This document shows positions 13,720-21,387 of a DNA stretch of 64,000 nucleotides, one piece after another; positions within the stretch are counted from its first letter, which is position 1, and each line of letters begins with the position of its first letter. Location of the stretch: the IMG/VR virus record IMGVR_UViG_3300043410_000638, positions 1-64,000 of that record; one strand, given 5' to 3'. Position numbers and translations under genes: made by a program. The notes beneath the pieces are model-generated. The model saw only the letters and a program-made list of their open reading frames with translations, searched no databases and had not been told where the DNA came from. The stretch comes from a virus.

Positions 13720-14715
13720 ATGCCACCCAAAGATCAGATCATTAACGAAGATTTTGAACTGCCCGAACATTTGATCGAGCGCGGGGAAGAAACGGTTGTC
13801 GAACGTCGACAAGCCAAACCAGAACCCGATTTTGAAATCGAGGTGCTGGACGATACCCCGCCGGAAGACCAGAACCGCAAACCTCTGACTGAAACCGAAC
13901 AGGAAGAACAGGAAGAGGAGCTGGAGAATTATTCCGAGAAGGTCAAGAAGCGCATCAATCAGATGAGCCACAAGTACCATGACGAGCGCCGCGCCAAAGA
14001 GCAGGCAGCCCGTGAGCGGGAAGAGGCACTTAAATACGCGCAGACCGTCTACGCAGAGAATCAGCGCCTGATGGAGACCCTGAGCTGGGGCCAGCAGGAA
14101 TTTGCCAAGATGGACATGGCCCGTCTGGACGCAGAACAGCAGCGAGCAGAAGACAAGTATCGCAAGGCGTATGAGGCCGGCGACACGGAAGGCACTCTTG
14201 CAGCGCAGCGCGAAATCGCCAATCTGGCGGTACAGCGTGACAGAGCACAGACTATGGCAGTGCAGCAGGCGCAGCAGTTCCAGCGACAGGTGCCAGAGAC
14301 TCAGGTGCAGCCTCAGGCTTTACAACAACCAAATCCTGCTGTATATAACCCTCAAACACAGCCTGAACGGACCCCGGACCCCAGAGCACAAGACTGGGCC
14401 GCAAAAAACCCATGGTTCGGTAAGGATGATGAAATGACTTCCTTGGCCTACGGCATCCACCAGAGATTGGTGAACGAGGGAGTGGATGTAACTTCTGACG
14501 AGTACTACGCGCAAATCGATTCGGGTATGCGCCAGAGGTTCCCAGAAAAATTTGAACGGCCCAAGAGGCAGACAACCGTAGCCCCGGTGGGTAGAACCAC
14601 TGCAACCAAGAAGGTTACGCTGACTGCATCGCAGGTCGCAATTGCAAAACGTCTCGGCGTACCGCTAGAGGTATATGCCAAGCACGCTCTTATGGGGAAT
14701 AAGGTAAATGGCTAA
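13720..14715 (+). CDS. Putative scaffolding protein, 331 aa
   Basis: Acidic N-terminus (DFELPEHLIERGEETVVERR), then a long charged coiled coil (about residues 60-180: KVKKRINQMSHKYHDERRAK and repeated E/Q/R helices), then a Gln/Pro-rich linker and a small folded C-terminal part with WAAKNPWFGKDDEMTSLAYG and a terminal helix. This composition and the position between portal and capsid genes are typical of scaffolding proteins, which direct procapsid assembly and then leave. The end overlaps the next gene by 8 bases. Confidence 0.75.
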   Translation: MPPKDQIINEDFELPEHLIERGEETVVERRQAKPEPDFEIEVLDDTPPEDQNRKPLTETEQEEQEEELENYSEKVKKRINQMSHKYHDERRAKEQAAREREEALKYAQTVYAENQRLMETLSWGQQEFAKMDMARLDAEQQRAEDKYRKAYEAGDTEGTLAAQREIANLAVQRDRAQTMAVQQAQQFQRQVPETQVQPQALQQPNPAVYNPQTQPERTPDPRAQDWAAKNPWFGKDDEMTSLAYGIHQRLVNEGVDVTSDEYYAQIDSGMRQRFPEKFERPKRQTTVAPVGRTTATKKVTLTASQVAIAKRLGVPLEVYAKHALMGNKVNG

Positions 14716-15190
14716 TCAGATTCAAGACAACAGAAAGCCCCGCGGCACGGATGCACGGGAAATTGAAACTCGGAGTACGGAAGTACGCCAGCAGTCTTGG
14801 TCTCCTGCCCATGACCTGCCAACCCCGAACCCGGTAGACGGGTACGTACATCGTTGGATTCGCGTAGCTATGATTGGCACGCCGGACCCCGCAAACATGG
14901 CCAAGGCCAGACGCGAAGGGTGGGTACCGTGCAAAGCAGCAGACTACCCGGAAATCAGCGCCGATTTGGCCTCTTTTGGTTTGTCACCCTCTACGGATCT
15001 CATCGAGATCGGTGGTTTGGTGCTTTGTAGGACGACGACCGAGAACGCGCAAGCGCGGCAGAAGTACTACGAAAACCTGACTCAGGGGCAAGCGCAGGCT
15101 GTCGACAACAGCTTCCTGCGTGAAAACGATCCTCGTATGCCTTTATTCAAGGATACGAACACGAAAGTCTCATTTGGCAGTGGTTTCTAG
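14708..15190 (+). CDS. Conserved virion-associated protein, 160 aa
   Basis: Between scaffold and decoration genes. Contains VHRWIRVAMIGTPDPANMAK, GWVPCKAADYPEI and a segment IEIGGLVLCRTTTENAQARQ with a helical tail. I recall similar proteins at this position in related metagenomic phages; the role is not established. A head-assembly function is inferred from position only. Start ATG 14708 overlaps the scaffold stop. Confidence 0.65.
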   Translation: MANQIQDNRKPRGTDAREIETRSTEVRQQSWSPAHDLPTPNPVDGYVHRWIRVAMIGTPDPANMAKARREGWVPCKAADYPEISADLASFGLSPSTDLIEIGGLVLCRTTTENAQARQKYYENLTQGQAQAVDNSFLRENDPRMPLFKDTNTKVSFGSGF

Positions 15191-15226
15191 TTTTAGAAGC
15201 CGACCTTAAAATTTTAGGAGCATCCT

Positions 15227-15883
15227 ATGGCATACCCTAACGGTATTGGCCCCTCAGGTCTGGTTCCTGTGAACCTTCTGGGCGGGCGCGTTTACAGTGG
15301 CGCCATTCGTCAGATCCCGATCGCTTCTGCTTATGCGCAGAACATCGGCTATGGCGACTTCGTCACCTACACCACCGATGGTACGATCATTCGTATCGAC
15401 ACCGCCGCTGGCGCAAAGGCAGCTTTTGCTACCCCGCCTGTCGGTATCTTCCTCGGCTGTCAGTACACTCAGGCTTCTGGTCTGAAGTACCCGCTGTGGA
15501 GCCAGTATTGGCCGACCGGTACCGCTATCGGCACCGACAACGAGAACTACGGTTACGGCTGGGCTTACGTTTGTGAAGACCCCGACGCAATCTTCGTAGC
15601 CACCGTTTCTGATGCCTCTGGCAATCTGTACACCTCAGGTGCAGCAACTCAGGCTAGCGTAGGCCTCAATGCAGGTTACTACGTCAAGACCGGTCTTGTT
15701 AACACCACCACCGGCGACAGCCTTGTCACTGTCAATCTGGCTTCTGCTGCAACCACCAACACGCTGCCGCTGCGCATCGTAGACGTAGTTCGTAGCACTG
15801 CACTGAGCGATGGCACCTATCAGCAGGTTCTCGTAACCTTCAATGCTGGGTTCCATTTCTACCGTCAGACCACCGGTATCTAA
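15227..15883 (+). CDS. Putative capsid decoration or minor head protein, 218 aa
   Basis: Beta-rich, Gly/Thr/Ala-rich and of low charge: begins MAYPNGIGPSGLVPVNLLGG, with NIGYGDFVTYTTDGTIIRID and later YGYGWAYVCEDPDAIFVATV. Directly before the major capsid gene and with a strong TTAGGAGCATCC ribosome-binding site, so probably highly expressed. Decoration or head-fibre proteins have this kind of position and composition. Not proven by motif. Confidence 0.65.
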   Translation: MAYPNGIGPSGLVPVNLLGGRVYSGAIRQIPIASAYAQNIGYGDFVTYTTDGTIIRIDTAAGAKAAFATPPVGIFLGCQYTQASGLKYPLWSQYWPTGTAIGTDNENYGYGWAYVCEDPDAIFVATVSDASGNLYTSGAATQASVGLNAGYYVKTGLVNTTTGDSLVTVNLASAATTNTLPLRIVDVVRSTALSDGTYQQVLVTFNAGFHFYRQTTGI

Positions 15884-15896
15884 GGGAGTAACGTAA

Positions 15897-16808
15897 ATGG
15901 CTGCTATTTCACGCGCTCAATTACTTAAAGAGCTGCTCCCCGGCCTGAACGGTTTGTTCGGTCTGGAATACGAGCGTTATGGTGAGGAATACAAGGAAAT
16001 TTTCGAGACCGAAAGTTCCGAGCGTTCCTTTGAAGAAGAACAGAAGCTCTCCGGTTTCGGTGCAGCTCCTGTCAAACAGGAAGGTAGTGCAATCGCGTAT
16101 GACACCGCTCAGGAAGCGTGGTCTACCCGATACACCCACGAAACCATTGCCCTCGGTTTCTCCCTCACTGAGGAAGCGATCGAAGATAACCTGTACGACT
16201 CACTGTCTGCACGTTACACCAAGGCACTGGCTCGGGCGATGGCTTACACCAAGGAAGTCAAGGGCGCCAACATTCTGAACAACGGCTTCAACTCGAACTA
16301 CAAAGGTGGTGACGGTAAGTCTCTGTTCGCGAATGACCACCCGTTGACCTACGGTTCAACCATCTCCAACATCCCGGCTATCGCAGCCGATCTGAACGAA
16401 ACCTCACTTGAAAATGCGGTTATTCAGATCTCTCTGTGGACCGATGAACGTGGCCTGCTCATCGCAGCTAAGCCGAAGAAGCTGATCATCCCGTCTGCTC
16501 TGCAGTTCGTGGCGACCCGCATCCTCGAAACTGAGCTCCGCGTTGGCACCACCGACAACGACATCAACGCTCTGAAGAACAACGGTTCAATCCCGGGCGG
16601 CTGGACTGTCAACCACTGGTTGACCGACACCAACGCTTGGTTCCTGACCACCGATGTTCCGAACGGCCTGAAGCACTTTGTACGTACCCCGCTGTCTACA
16701 TCAATGGACGCCGATTTTGACACGGGTAACGCTAGGTATAAGGCCCGTGAGAGGTACAGCTTTGGGTGGTCCGATTACTTGGCCATCTTCGGATCGCAGG
16801 GTACTTGA
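15897..16808 (+). CDS. Major capsid protein, 303 aa
   Basis: Begins MAAISRAQLLKELLPGLNGL; contains YTKEVKGANILNNGFNSNYK, KSLFANDHPLTYG, and near the C-terminus YKARERYSFGWSDYLAIFGS. The ANDHP motif and the C-terminal R-R---GW-D segment resemble the Mu gpT-like branch of HK97-fold capsid proteins. It is followed at once by a strong terminator, as expected for the most expressed late gene. Size is normal for the family. The HK97 fold is inferred by resemblance. Confidence 0.82.
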   Translation: MAAISRAQLLKELLPGLNGLFGLEYERYGEEYKEIFETESSERSFEEEQKLSGFGAAPVKQEGSAIAYDTAQEAWSTRYTHETIALGFSLTEEAIEDNLYDSLSARYTKALARAMAYTKEVKGANILNNGFNSNYKGGDGKSLFANDHPLTYGSTISNIPAIAADLNETSLENAVIQISLWTDERGLLIAAKPKKLIIPSALQFVATRILETELRVGTTDNDINALKNNGSIPGGWTVNHWLTDTNAWFLTTDVPNGLKHFVRTPLSTSMDADFDTGNARYKARERYSFGWSDYLAIFGSQGT

Positions 16809-16835
16809 TGTAAATCAACGACTTAGGTTGTTAAG

Positions 16836-16863
16836 AGAAAGGGCCTTCGGGCCCTTTCTTTTT
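16836..16863 (+). terminator. Intrinsic terminator after the major capsid gene
   Basis: AGAAAGGGCC, loop TTCG, GGCCCTTTCT, then a T-run: a 10-bp perfect stem with a stable UUCG-type tetraloop. It starts 27 bases after the capsid stop codon and should end most head-operon transcripts here. Confidence 0.9.
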
Positions 16864-16866
16864 GTC

Positions 16867-16894
16867 TTGACACGGGCAATTTTGTTTGTACAAT
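16867..16894 (+). promoter_or_regulatory. Rightward promoter directly after the terminator
   Basis: TTGACA (16867-16872), 16-nt spacer, TACAAT (16889-16894): 6/6 and 5/6 matches. It restarts transcription for the HNH gene and the following small membrane protein. Confidence 0.7.
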
Positions 16895-16924
16895 TCACTC
16901 GTACTGTTTTGAAACGGGTAATTT

Positions 16925-17521
16925 ATGAACAGCATTCCTACTAATAGGGCCGACGCCAAAGCACAAGGCGCCAAACACTACTTCACAGGCAAACCATGTA
17001 AGCACGGCCATATTGCGCTACGGGAGACTAAAGGCTCCTGCGTCGAGTGTCGTAAGTTGGAGCATCAAGCAAGCTATGCGAACCGCAAAGACTACTTTGC
17101 TGACTACAACAAGTCAGACCGCGGGAAAGACAACAAGCGCAAGTATTATGAGCAAAACAAAGACGTAGTGATTGCTAAGGCTATGGCGCGGCCCACCGAA
17201 GCAAAACGTAAGTACACCAAGGTTTGGGAAGAAAAGTACCCAGAAAAGAAACGCGCAATAACGAACGCTAGGCGCAGACGGTATAAGCACGCCACACCAA
17301 AATGGCTGACCGCAGAACATAAAAAAGAAGTGCGGGAGCTTTATCTTGAGGCCCAGCGTCTCATCAAAGAAACAGGTAGAAAGTTTGAGGTTGACCATAT
17401 AGAGCCCATAATGGGTGAAGACGTATGCGGGCTTAATGTGCCATGGAACTTGCAGATTCTGCTGAAAGAAGAGAACCTAAAGAAGTCAAACAAACGGATA
17501 CGAAATGAACAAACTGGTTAA
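16925..17521 (+). CDS. HNH homing endonuclease, 198 aa
   Basis: N-terminal treble-clef-like segment GAKHYFTGKPCKHGHIALRE with a later CVECRK knuckle, a long basic middle (KRKYYEQNKDVVIAKAMARP), and the C-terminal HNH core FEVDHIEPIMGEDVCGLNVP then WNLQILLKEENLKKSNK. The DHI and WNLQ-L----N segments are those of the HNH family that marks roadside nucleases in phages. Similar in plan to the nuclease at 23077, sharing the YF-GKPC-HGH/KGH opening. It has its own promoter and lies between capsid and structural genes. Confidence 0.85.
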   Translation: MNSIPTNRADAKAQGAKHYFTGKPCKHGHIALRETKGSCVECRKLEHQASYANRKDYFADYNKSDRGKDNKRKYYEQNKDVVIAKAMARPTEAKRKYTKVWEEKYPEKKRAITNARRRRYKHATPKWLTAEHKKEVRELYLEAQRLIKETGRKFEVDHIEPIMGEDVCGLNVPWNLQILLKEENLKKSNKRIRNEQTG

Positions 17522-17717
17522 AACAGCCCTGACGGAGCGAGACAATGAAACTTTCTGTGCTATTAGGATTATTGGGTTTCTTGGTGTGGCTCTTGTTGGC
17601 TCAGCTATTGTGGTGGGCGCTGCTCCCCTTGAGATCGGAGCCGGAATCGCCGCCATCATCGGTGCCCTCGGAGGTGGAATACGCCTCAAAAATGAAGGCG
17701 TTGACACAGCAAAGTAA
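17505..17717 (+). CDS. Small membrane protein, possible holin-like, 70 aa
   Basis: Begins MNKLVKTALTERDNETFCAI, then two hydrophobic segments (IIGFLGVALVGSAIVVGAAP and IGAGIAAIIGALGGGIRL) and a charged tail. The TERDNET-C--R opening before a membrane helix is one I associate with small phage membrane proteins. It overlaps the HNH end by 17 bases. A second hydrophobic frame, 17545-17721, is nested within it. A lysis or superinfection role is possible; there is no direct evidence. Confidence 0.55.
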   Translation: MNKLVKTALTERDNETFCAIRIIGFLGVALVGSAIVVGAAPLEIGAGIAAIIGALGGGIRLKNEGVDTAK

Positions 17718-17721
17718 GTAG
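17545..17721 (+). CDS. Alternative nested frame: membrane segment with Pro-rich tail, 58 aa
   Basis: In another frame over almost the same DNA: MKLSVLLGLLGFLVWLLLAQ, more hydrophobic residues, then PLRSEPESPPSSVPSEVEYA and a Lys/Gln tail. It has a GGAGCGAGACA ribosome-binding site, better than that of the overlapping gene. The plan (N-terminal hydrophobic segment, Pro/Ser-rich exterior) recalls Rz1-type nested lysis genes, but there is no lipobox Cys. Either frame, or both, may be real. Confidence 0.3.
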   Translation: MKLSVLLGLLGFLVWLLLAQLLWWALLPLRSEPESPPSSVPSEVEYASKMKALTQQSK

Positions 17722-17729
17722 CTTATAAG
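17701..17729 (+). promoter_or_regulatory. Strong rightward promoter
   Basis: TTGACA (17701-17706), 17-nt spacer and TATAAG (17724-17729): 6/6 and 5/6 at ideal spacing. It overlaps the end of the small membrane gene and should drive the tail and fibre cluster that begins at 17820. Confidence 0.7.
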
Positions 17730-17751
17730 AACTCCAAGATCTGGGGTTTTT
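17730..17751 (+). terminator. Weak terminator-like hairpin
   Basis: AACTCCA, loop AGATC, TGGGGTT followed by TTT: a 7-bp stem with one G-U pair and a short U-run. It follows the small membrane gene. Transcripts from the promoter at 17701 would begin inside it and so escape, which would separate upstream from downstream transcription. Confidence 0.4.
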
Positions 17752-17819
17752 AATGCTCATCCAACCGACCCAGCGGACAACGCGCAAGATGGATGGGTGC
17801 AGGCGCAATGAGGTATATC

Positions 17820-18278
17820 ATGGGTTTTGCAACTCACCTTGGTCCTTGGGGTACCGGTACCGTTAAGGACACCACTGGAACCACTCCGGGCACCGTACGT
17901 AACGTCGGTCTGATGGTTCTTTCTCAGTCAGGCGATCTCGCCGCGGGCGTAAGCCCCACGGTTGTAGCCACCCTCCCGGCTGGTTCACAGATTCTCAATA
18001 TCTACGTCAACACCACGACCCTGTTCAATGCAGCGACTACGCTGACGATCGGTGATGGTACGACGGCGAACAAGTATCTTACTTCTACCACGATCACCAG
18101 TGCTGGTGTGATCTCTACTGCCGGAGGCAATCTGGTGGGTACTGCGATCAACAATATTGGTACTTCTGACGTTCTGGTTACGGCGACCCTTGGAGGTTCA
18201 GCAGTGACTGGTGCGGCGACTGTGACTGTTGTCTACGTCCAGAAGAACTCAAATGGATCTGCAACTCCGACCCCGTAA
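17820..18278 (+). CDS. Virion structural protein, 152 aa
   Basis: Starts MGFATHLGPWGTGTVKDTTG at ATG 17820, which has GAGG at the right distance; earlier in-frame ATGs at 17793 and 17808 lack a good site. The body is Thr/Ala/Gly-rich beta sequence (SQILNIYVNTTTLFNAATTL, TIGDGTTANKYLTSTTITSA). This resembles a family of small structural proteins near neck genes in metagenomic phages; its place in the virion is unknown. Confidence 0.65.
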   Translation: MGFATHLGPWGTGTVKDTTGTTPGTVRNVGLMVLSQSGDLAAGVSPTVVATLPAGSQILNIYVNTTTLFNAATTLTIGDGTTANKYLTSTTITSAGVISTAGGNLVGTAINNIGTSDVLVTATLGGSAVTGAATVTVVYVQKNSNGSATPTP

Positions 18279-18297
18279 TAAGGGAAGGATGCAGGAC

Positions 18298-18531
18298 ATG
18301 GAGTTCCAAAACATACTCGACGGTGTGATGGCGCTAATTGGCGCCATCCTCGGTTGGTTCGTAAAGATTATCTGGGATGCAATTAAGGAATTGCAGAAGG
18401 ATATGAAGGAAACGAACCAGACGATCCATGAGCATTACGTCCGCAAGGAAGATTACCGGATTGATATTGCTGAAATTAGAGGCATGTTTAATCGGATAAT
18501 GGACAAGCTGGACAGTAAGGTAGACAAATGA
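18298..18531 (+). CDS. Single-pass membrane protein with coiled coil, 77 aa
   Basis: Begins MEFQNILDGVMALIGAILGW, a membrane helix that continues FVKIIWDAIKELQKDMKE, then a coiled coil with TIHEHYVRKEDYRIDIAEIR and a terminal DKLDSKVDK. An N-terminal anchor plus helical exterior is compatible with a spanin- or holin-type role but is also seen in unassigned phage proteins. The start may instead be ATG 18289. Its stop overlaps the next ATG. Confidence 0.55.
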   Translation: MEFQNILDGVMALIGAILGWFVKIIWDAIKELQKDMKETNQTIHEHYVRKEDYRIDIAEIRGMFNRIMDKLDSKVDK

Positions 18532-18809
18532 CACGCCCATCGCGGGGGATTGCCCCCATTCAAGAAAAGGCTAGAGGTAATGATATGGCTAAGAAAGATC
18601 CCCGTAAGGCGATGGCGCCCAAACCCGCCAAGTCTTCTATGAAAATCAAGGCAAAGGCTCCGGCAGGCGCTGTGGATGGTATGGGTCCGATGGGTCCGGC
18701 CATGGGCGGCATGGGCATGAAGAAAGGCGGCATGTGTAAAGGTTATGCAAAGGGTGGATCGATCGACGGTATCGCCCAGAAAGGCCGCACTCGCGGCAAA
18801 ATCCGATGA
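18528..18809 (+). CDS. Small Lys/Gly/Met-rich virion-linked protein, 93 aa
   Basis: Begins MTRPSRGIAPIQEKARG; basic and low-complexity, with GPMGPAMGGMGMKKGGMCKG and YAKGGSIDGIAQKGRTRGKI. The A-KGG-ID motif recurs in putative internal virion proteins 16 kb away (34744-40944). An alternative start at 18585 (MAKKDPRK) has a good ribosome-binding site. Start at 18528 overlaps the previous stop by ATGA. No function known. Confidence 0.55.
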   Translation: MTRPSRGIAPIQEKARGNDMAKKDPRKAMAPKPAKSSMKIKAKAPAGAVDGMGPMGPAMGGMGMKKGGMCKGYAKGGSIDGIAQKGRTRGKIR

Positions 18810-19468
18810 GCGGACAGTGCGCTTACGTACATTGTAAACCAGACTCCAGCGTGTTCTACGTGGGGAAAGGTACGCTAAATAGGGCCAAAAGCCTTAGAAA
18901 AGGGCGTAGAAACATCGTGCATGAGCGCACTGTAGTTAAATATGGCGCAGACAATATCGGCGTGGGTATACTGGAGTGCTCATCTGAAAGCGTTGCGTTT
19001 GAGCTTGAAAAAGGATTAATAAAGTGCTTTAGAGCTATGGGCGCCGCTCTGGTCAATATGACTGATGGCGGTGAAGGTAAGGCCGGATGCCCTAACTCTC
19101 CCGATGCTTATGTACGGACCGCAGCTAAAAATAAGGGCCAAAAGCGCTCAGAAGAGTTCAGGCAAGCACAGGCAGCTCGTATGTCGGGCAGAGTGGTCAG
19201 CGACGAAACTCGCGCTAAATTAAGTGCAATCTTTAAAGCGCGTCCGCTACCGGAGGCATTTAAAGCGCAATTAGGAAAACGATGTGGCGCAGCTAATGGA
19301 AAAGCTAGAGCGGTAATCGGATCGCATCCTGAGCATGGCACACACAGATTTGATACGCTCACAGAAGCAGCAAAATACATTAGGGGGCACACCGAGAAGG
19401 TATGTCGCGCTATCAAATTAGGCTATAAACATAAAGGGTGGACTTTTATGTACGAGGGAATCAAATAA
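18806..19468 (+). CDS. GIY-YIG homing endonuclease with NUMOD motifs, 220 aa
   Basis: N-terminal nuclease: CAYVHCKPDSSVFYVGKGTL (the GIY-YIG pair appears as AYV and YVG), with Arg in RAKSLRKGRR and the catalytic Glu in AFELEKGLIK, then TDGGEG. Next, a NUMOD3-like stretch, GQKRSEEFRQAQAARMSGRV, and a C-terminal NUMOD1-like DNA-binding part, HRFDTLTEAAKYIRGHTEKV, with AIKLGYKHKGWTF. Start and stop both overlap neighbouring genes (ATGA at 18806, TAATG at 19466), so the element sits between two structural genes without a gap. Confidence 0.85.
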   Translation: MSGQCAYVHCKPDSSVFYVGKGTLNRAKSLRKGRRNIVHERTVVKYGADNIGVGILECSSESVAFELEKGLIKCFRAMGAALVNMTDGGEGKAGCPNSPDAYVRTAAKNKGQKRSEEFRQAQAARMSGRVVSDETRAKLSAIFKARPLPEAFKAQLGKRCGAANGKARAVIGSHPEHGTHRFDTLTEAAKYIRGHTEKVCRAIKLGYKHKGWTFMYEGIK

Positions 19469-19902
19469 TGGCTGCAGGAGCTTCAGGCGTTCCGAATATC
19501 CCGAGCACAATGCAGGGATTGCAGGGTGCCAGTACGCAAGGCCAACCGGGGGGTATGATGAATTCATCAGCCCCTCAGGGCTTCATGCAGTATCAAGGGC
19601 AAGGACAGCCGAACCAGCCGCAGCAGCTTATGTCGACACAGTACAATGGTGGGCCTGATTCAGGCGCGGACTACGCTCCGGCCAATATGGGTTTTGATGG
19701 CAGCGGCAGTGATGGCGGTGTAGGCGGCCAGCCGGCACCGATGCAGACCCCATTGGGAGCGCCTCCTTCTGGAATAGCTTCTGGTCTTCCACAGCAGCAA
19801 GGAAACAAGCCTTTGAGCTTTTCACAGTTTCAGCAGCCGCAGGGCCTCCAGATTCAAGGTAACCCTTCATCTCAGGTTGTACAGAGGCCGCAGCAGCGAT
19901 GA
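19468..19902 (+). CDS. Gln/Gly/Pro-rich low-complexity protein, 144 aa
   Basis: Begins MAAGASGVPNIPSTMQGLQG and remains low-complexity throughout (GQPGGMMNSSAPQGFMQYQG, ending QVVQRPQQR). No folded domain is apparent. The start ATG shares a base with the stop of the GIY-YIG gene. Its composition resembles disordered linkers of phage internal proteins; it may be a virion or assembly protein. Unknown function. Confidence 0.55.
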   Translation: MAAGASGVPNIPSTMQGLQGASTQGQPGGMMNSSAPQGFMQYQGQGQPNQPQQLMSTQYNGGPDSGADYAPANMGFDGSGSDGGVGGQPAPMQTPLGAPPSGIASGLPQQQGNKPLSFSQFQQPQGLQIQGNPSSQVVQRPQQR

Positions 19903-20054
19903 AAGAAGTATGGGACAAACCAAGGCCAAAAGGTCTCGGAAAGCCTAAGAAGCTGAGTTCAGCTAAGAAAACCGCAGCTAAGGCAGCGGCTAAGAAGGCC
20001 GGACGCCCTTACCCGAATCTCGTCGATAATCTGCGTGCAGCGAGGAAGAAGTAA
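19899..20054 (+). CDS. Small Lys/Ala-rich basic protein, 51 aa
   Basis: MKEVWDKPRPKGLGKPKKLS, then repeated AKK/AAKAAAKK and GRPYPNLVDNLRAARKK. A histone-H1-like basic composition suggests nucleic-acid binding, possibly in the capsid. Its ATG overlaps the previous stop (ATGA) and its TAA overlaps the next ATG (TAATG). Too short for family assignment; the Y-P-N-V-NLRAARKK end looks conserved from memory. Confidence 0.55.
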   Translation: MKEVWDKPRPKGLGKPKKLSSAKKTAAKAAAKKAGRPYPNLVDNLRAARKK

Positions 20055-20605
20055 TGGCTAAGCCGCTAGTTTGGGTTGATGAGCACAAGCAAGTCAAAGC
20101 CTGCACCCATTGTGGCGAGGCTAAGCATATTTCTGACTTTTACACTACGGGCCGAAAAGTCTCGGGGGAGCCTAAGTATAATTCATGGTGCAAAACCTGC
20201 ATTTCGGTAAAGCAGTCGTCATACCACGAGCGTACTTGGGGTGCCGAACGGCTTCAATTTACAAATTTTAAGCGGACAAAGACCGCTAGAAACTATCTAG
20301 CATATCTTCGCAGCAAAGCCATAGGGCGTAAAAAGGGAGCAGAAGTCATATCTTTGGACGCCTTGGAGCTCTTGTGGTTTGCGCAAAAAGGCTGCTGCGC
20401 GGTTACAGGGTGGCCTATGACTATGGACCTTGGAAAAGGCCGCGTGCACACTAACTGTAGTCTTGATCGGATTGACTCTGATTTAGGTTACGAAGTAGGT
20501 AATGTGCAATTAGTCTGTCGCATGGTCAATGTGGCAAAACACGAATTGTCGGTTTCTGATTTTATGAACTTATGTAAGGCCGTTGTGGAGCATAATAATG
20601 GCTAG
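20054..20605 (+). CDS. HNH-type homing endonuclease, 183 aa
   Basis: N-terminal zinc-like segment CTHCGEAKHISDFYTTGRK with a second CKTC knuckle, followed by a basic middle. The C-terminal core CCAVTGWPMTMDLGKGRVHT, then SLDRIDSDLGYEVGNVQLVC, is a degenerate HNH (D-RID-D-GY--GNVQLVC). Phage nucleases of this kind sit between small structural genes. Start shares a base with the previous stop, and its end overlaps the next gene by 8 bases. Mobile element by inference. Confidence 0.8.
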   Translation: MAKPLVWVDEHKQVKACTHCGEAKHISDFYTTGRKVSGEPKYNSWCKTCISVKQSSYHERTWGAERLQFTNFKRTKTARNYLAYLRSKAIGRKKGAEVISLDALELLWFAQKGCCAVTGWPMTMDLGKGRVHTNCSLDRIDSDLGYEVGNVQLVCRMVNVAKHELSVSDFMNLCKAVVEHNNG

Positions 20606-20858
20606 AACACCAGCGTGGCAGCGTAAAGAGGGCCAATCTGAAAAAGGCGGTCTGAACGCTAAGGGGCGCGCCTCCGCCAAGAAGCAGGGGATGAACCTGA
20701 AGCCTCCGGCGCCAAAACCCAAGACTAAGGAAGACACAGGACGACGCAAATCATTCTGCGCCCGGATGTCGGGGATGAAGAAAAAGCTGACTTCAAGCAA
20801 GACAGCGAATGACCCAAACAGTCGTATTAACAAAAGCCTGCGGGCTTGGAATTGCTGA
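20598..20858 (+). CDS. Small basic phage protein, DUF6321-like, 86 aa
   Basis: Begins MARTPAWQRKEGQSEKGGLN, then AKGRASAKKQGMNLKPPAPK, and ends SRINKSLRAWNC. The W-RK-G-N-KGGLN-KGR opening and the C-terminal S-RAW match my memory of DUF6321, a family of small phage proteins of unknown function. Strongly basic. ATG 20598 lies in the last codons of the HNH gene, so it was probably next to the upstream 51-residue gene before the HNH insertion. Confidence 0.6.
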   Translation: MARTPAWQRKEGQSEKGGLNAKGRASAKKQGMNLKPPAPKPKTKEDTGRRKSFCARMSGMKKKLTSSKTANDPNSRINKSLRAWNC

Positions 20859-20866
20859 GGTAGATC

Positions 20867-21157
20867 ATGCGTCCAGTTACTCTCTCACAAACCGGCACGG
20901 GCTCTACCAATGGGTACGTAGTCTCTTCCTACATCTCACCGTTTAATGTCGGCTTTGGTGTTGCGGTTTCAGGAACCGTGAATTACACGGTTCAGCATAC
21001 CTTTGATGGTACGAATTGGTACGATCATCCGACGATCGCGTCTAAGACTACGGCGCAGGATGGTAATTATGCGTTTCCGGTCCTTCAGATCCGCCTCACG
21101 GTGAATTCTGGCGGCGGTACGGCTACGCTGACGGTTATTCAGGCAGGCCCTAACTAA
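20867..21157 (+). CDS. Small virion structural protein, 96 aa
   Basis: Beta-rich: MRPVTLSQTGTGSTNGYVVS, NYTVQHTFDGTNWYDHPTIA, ending TVIQAGPN. The layout (VTL---GTG, Q-TFDG-TW--HP) resembles small structural proteins upstream of fibre genes in related phages. Strong ribosome-binding site (GAGGTAGATC). The last base of its stop is the first base of the next ATG. Confidence 0.6.
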   Translation: MRPVTLSQTGTGSTNGYVVSSYISPFNVGFGVAVSGTVNYTVQHTFDGTNWYDHPTIASKTTAQDGNYAFPVLQIRLTVNSGGGTATLTVIQAGPN

Positions 21158-21384
21158 TGGCTTACGTTGGCTACACTGGAGTTGCCAATCTTGCGAATAC
21201 ATCGCGAGGCACTGCGATCAGTGTGGTTGCGAACAATGTCGACAGTTTTGGGGATGATGTAGGGGATCATGGGGTTGTTGACCTTTACGCCTCGCCTATC
21301 CCGGTAGTGAATTATTTTATTCTGATGGAAAACTCAGGGTACGTGCTGCAGGAGGATGGCAGCAAAATCTATTTGGAGTCATAA
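21157..21384 (+). CDS. Small hypothetical structural protein, 75 aa
   Basis: MAYVGYTGVANLANTSRGTA, then an acidic loop DSFGDDVGDHGVVDLYASPI and a C-terminal NSGYVLQEDGSKIYLE hairpin. Likely a small virion protein because it lies between two structural genes with no spacing (TAATG at its start and a 3-base gap at its end). No family recognised. Confidence 0.55.
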   Translation: MAYVGYTGVANLANTSRGTAISVVANNVDSFGDDVGDHGVVDLYASPIPVVNYFILMENSGYVLQEDGSKIYLES

Positions 21385-21387
21385 CCA

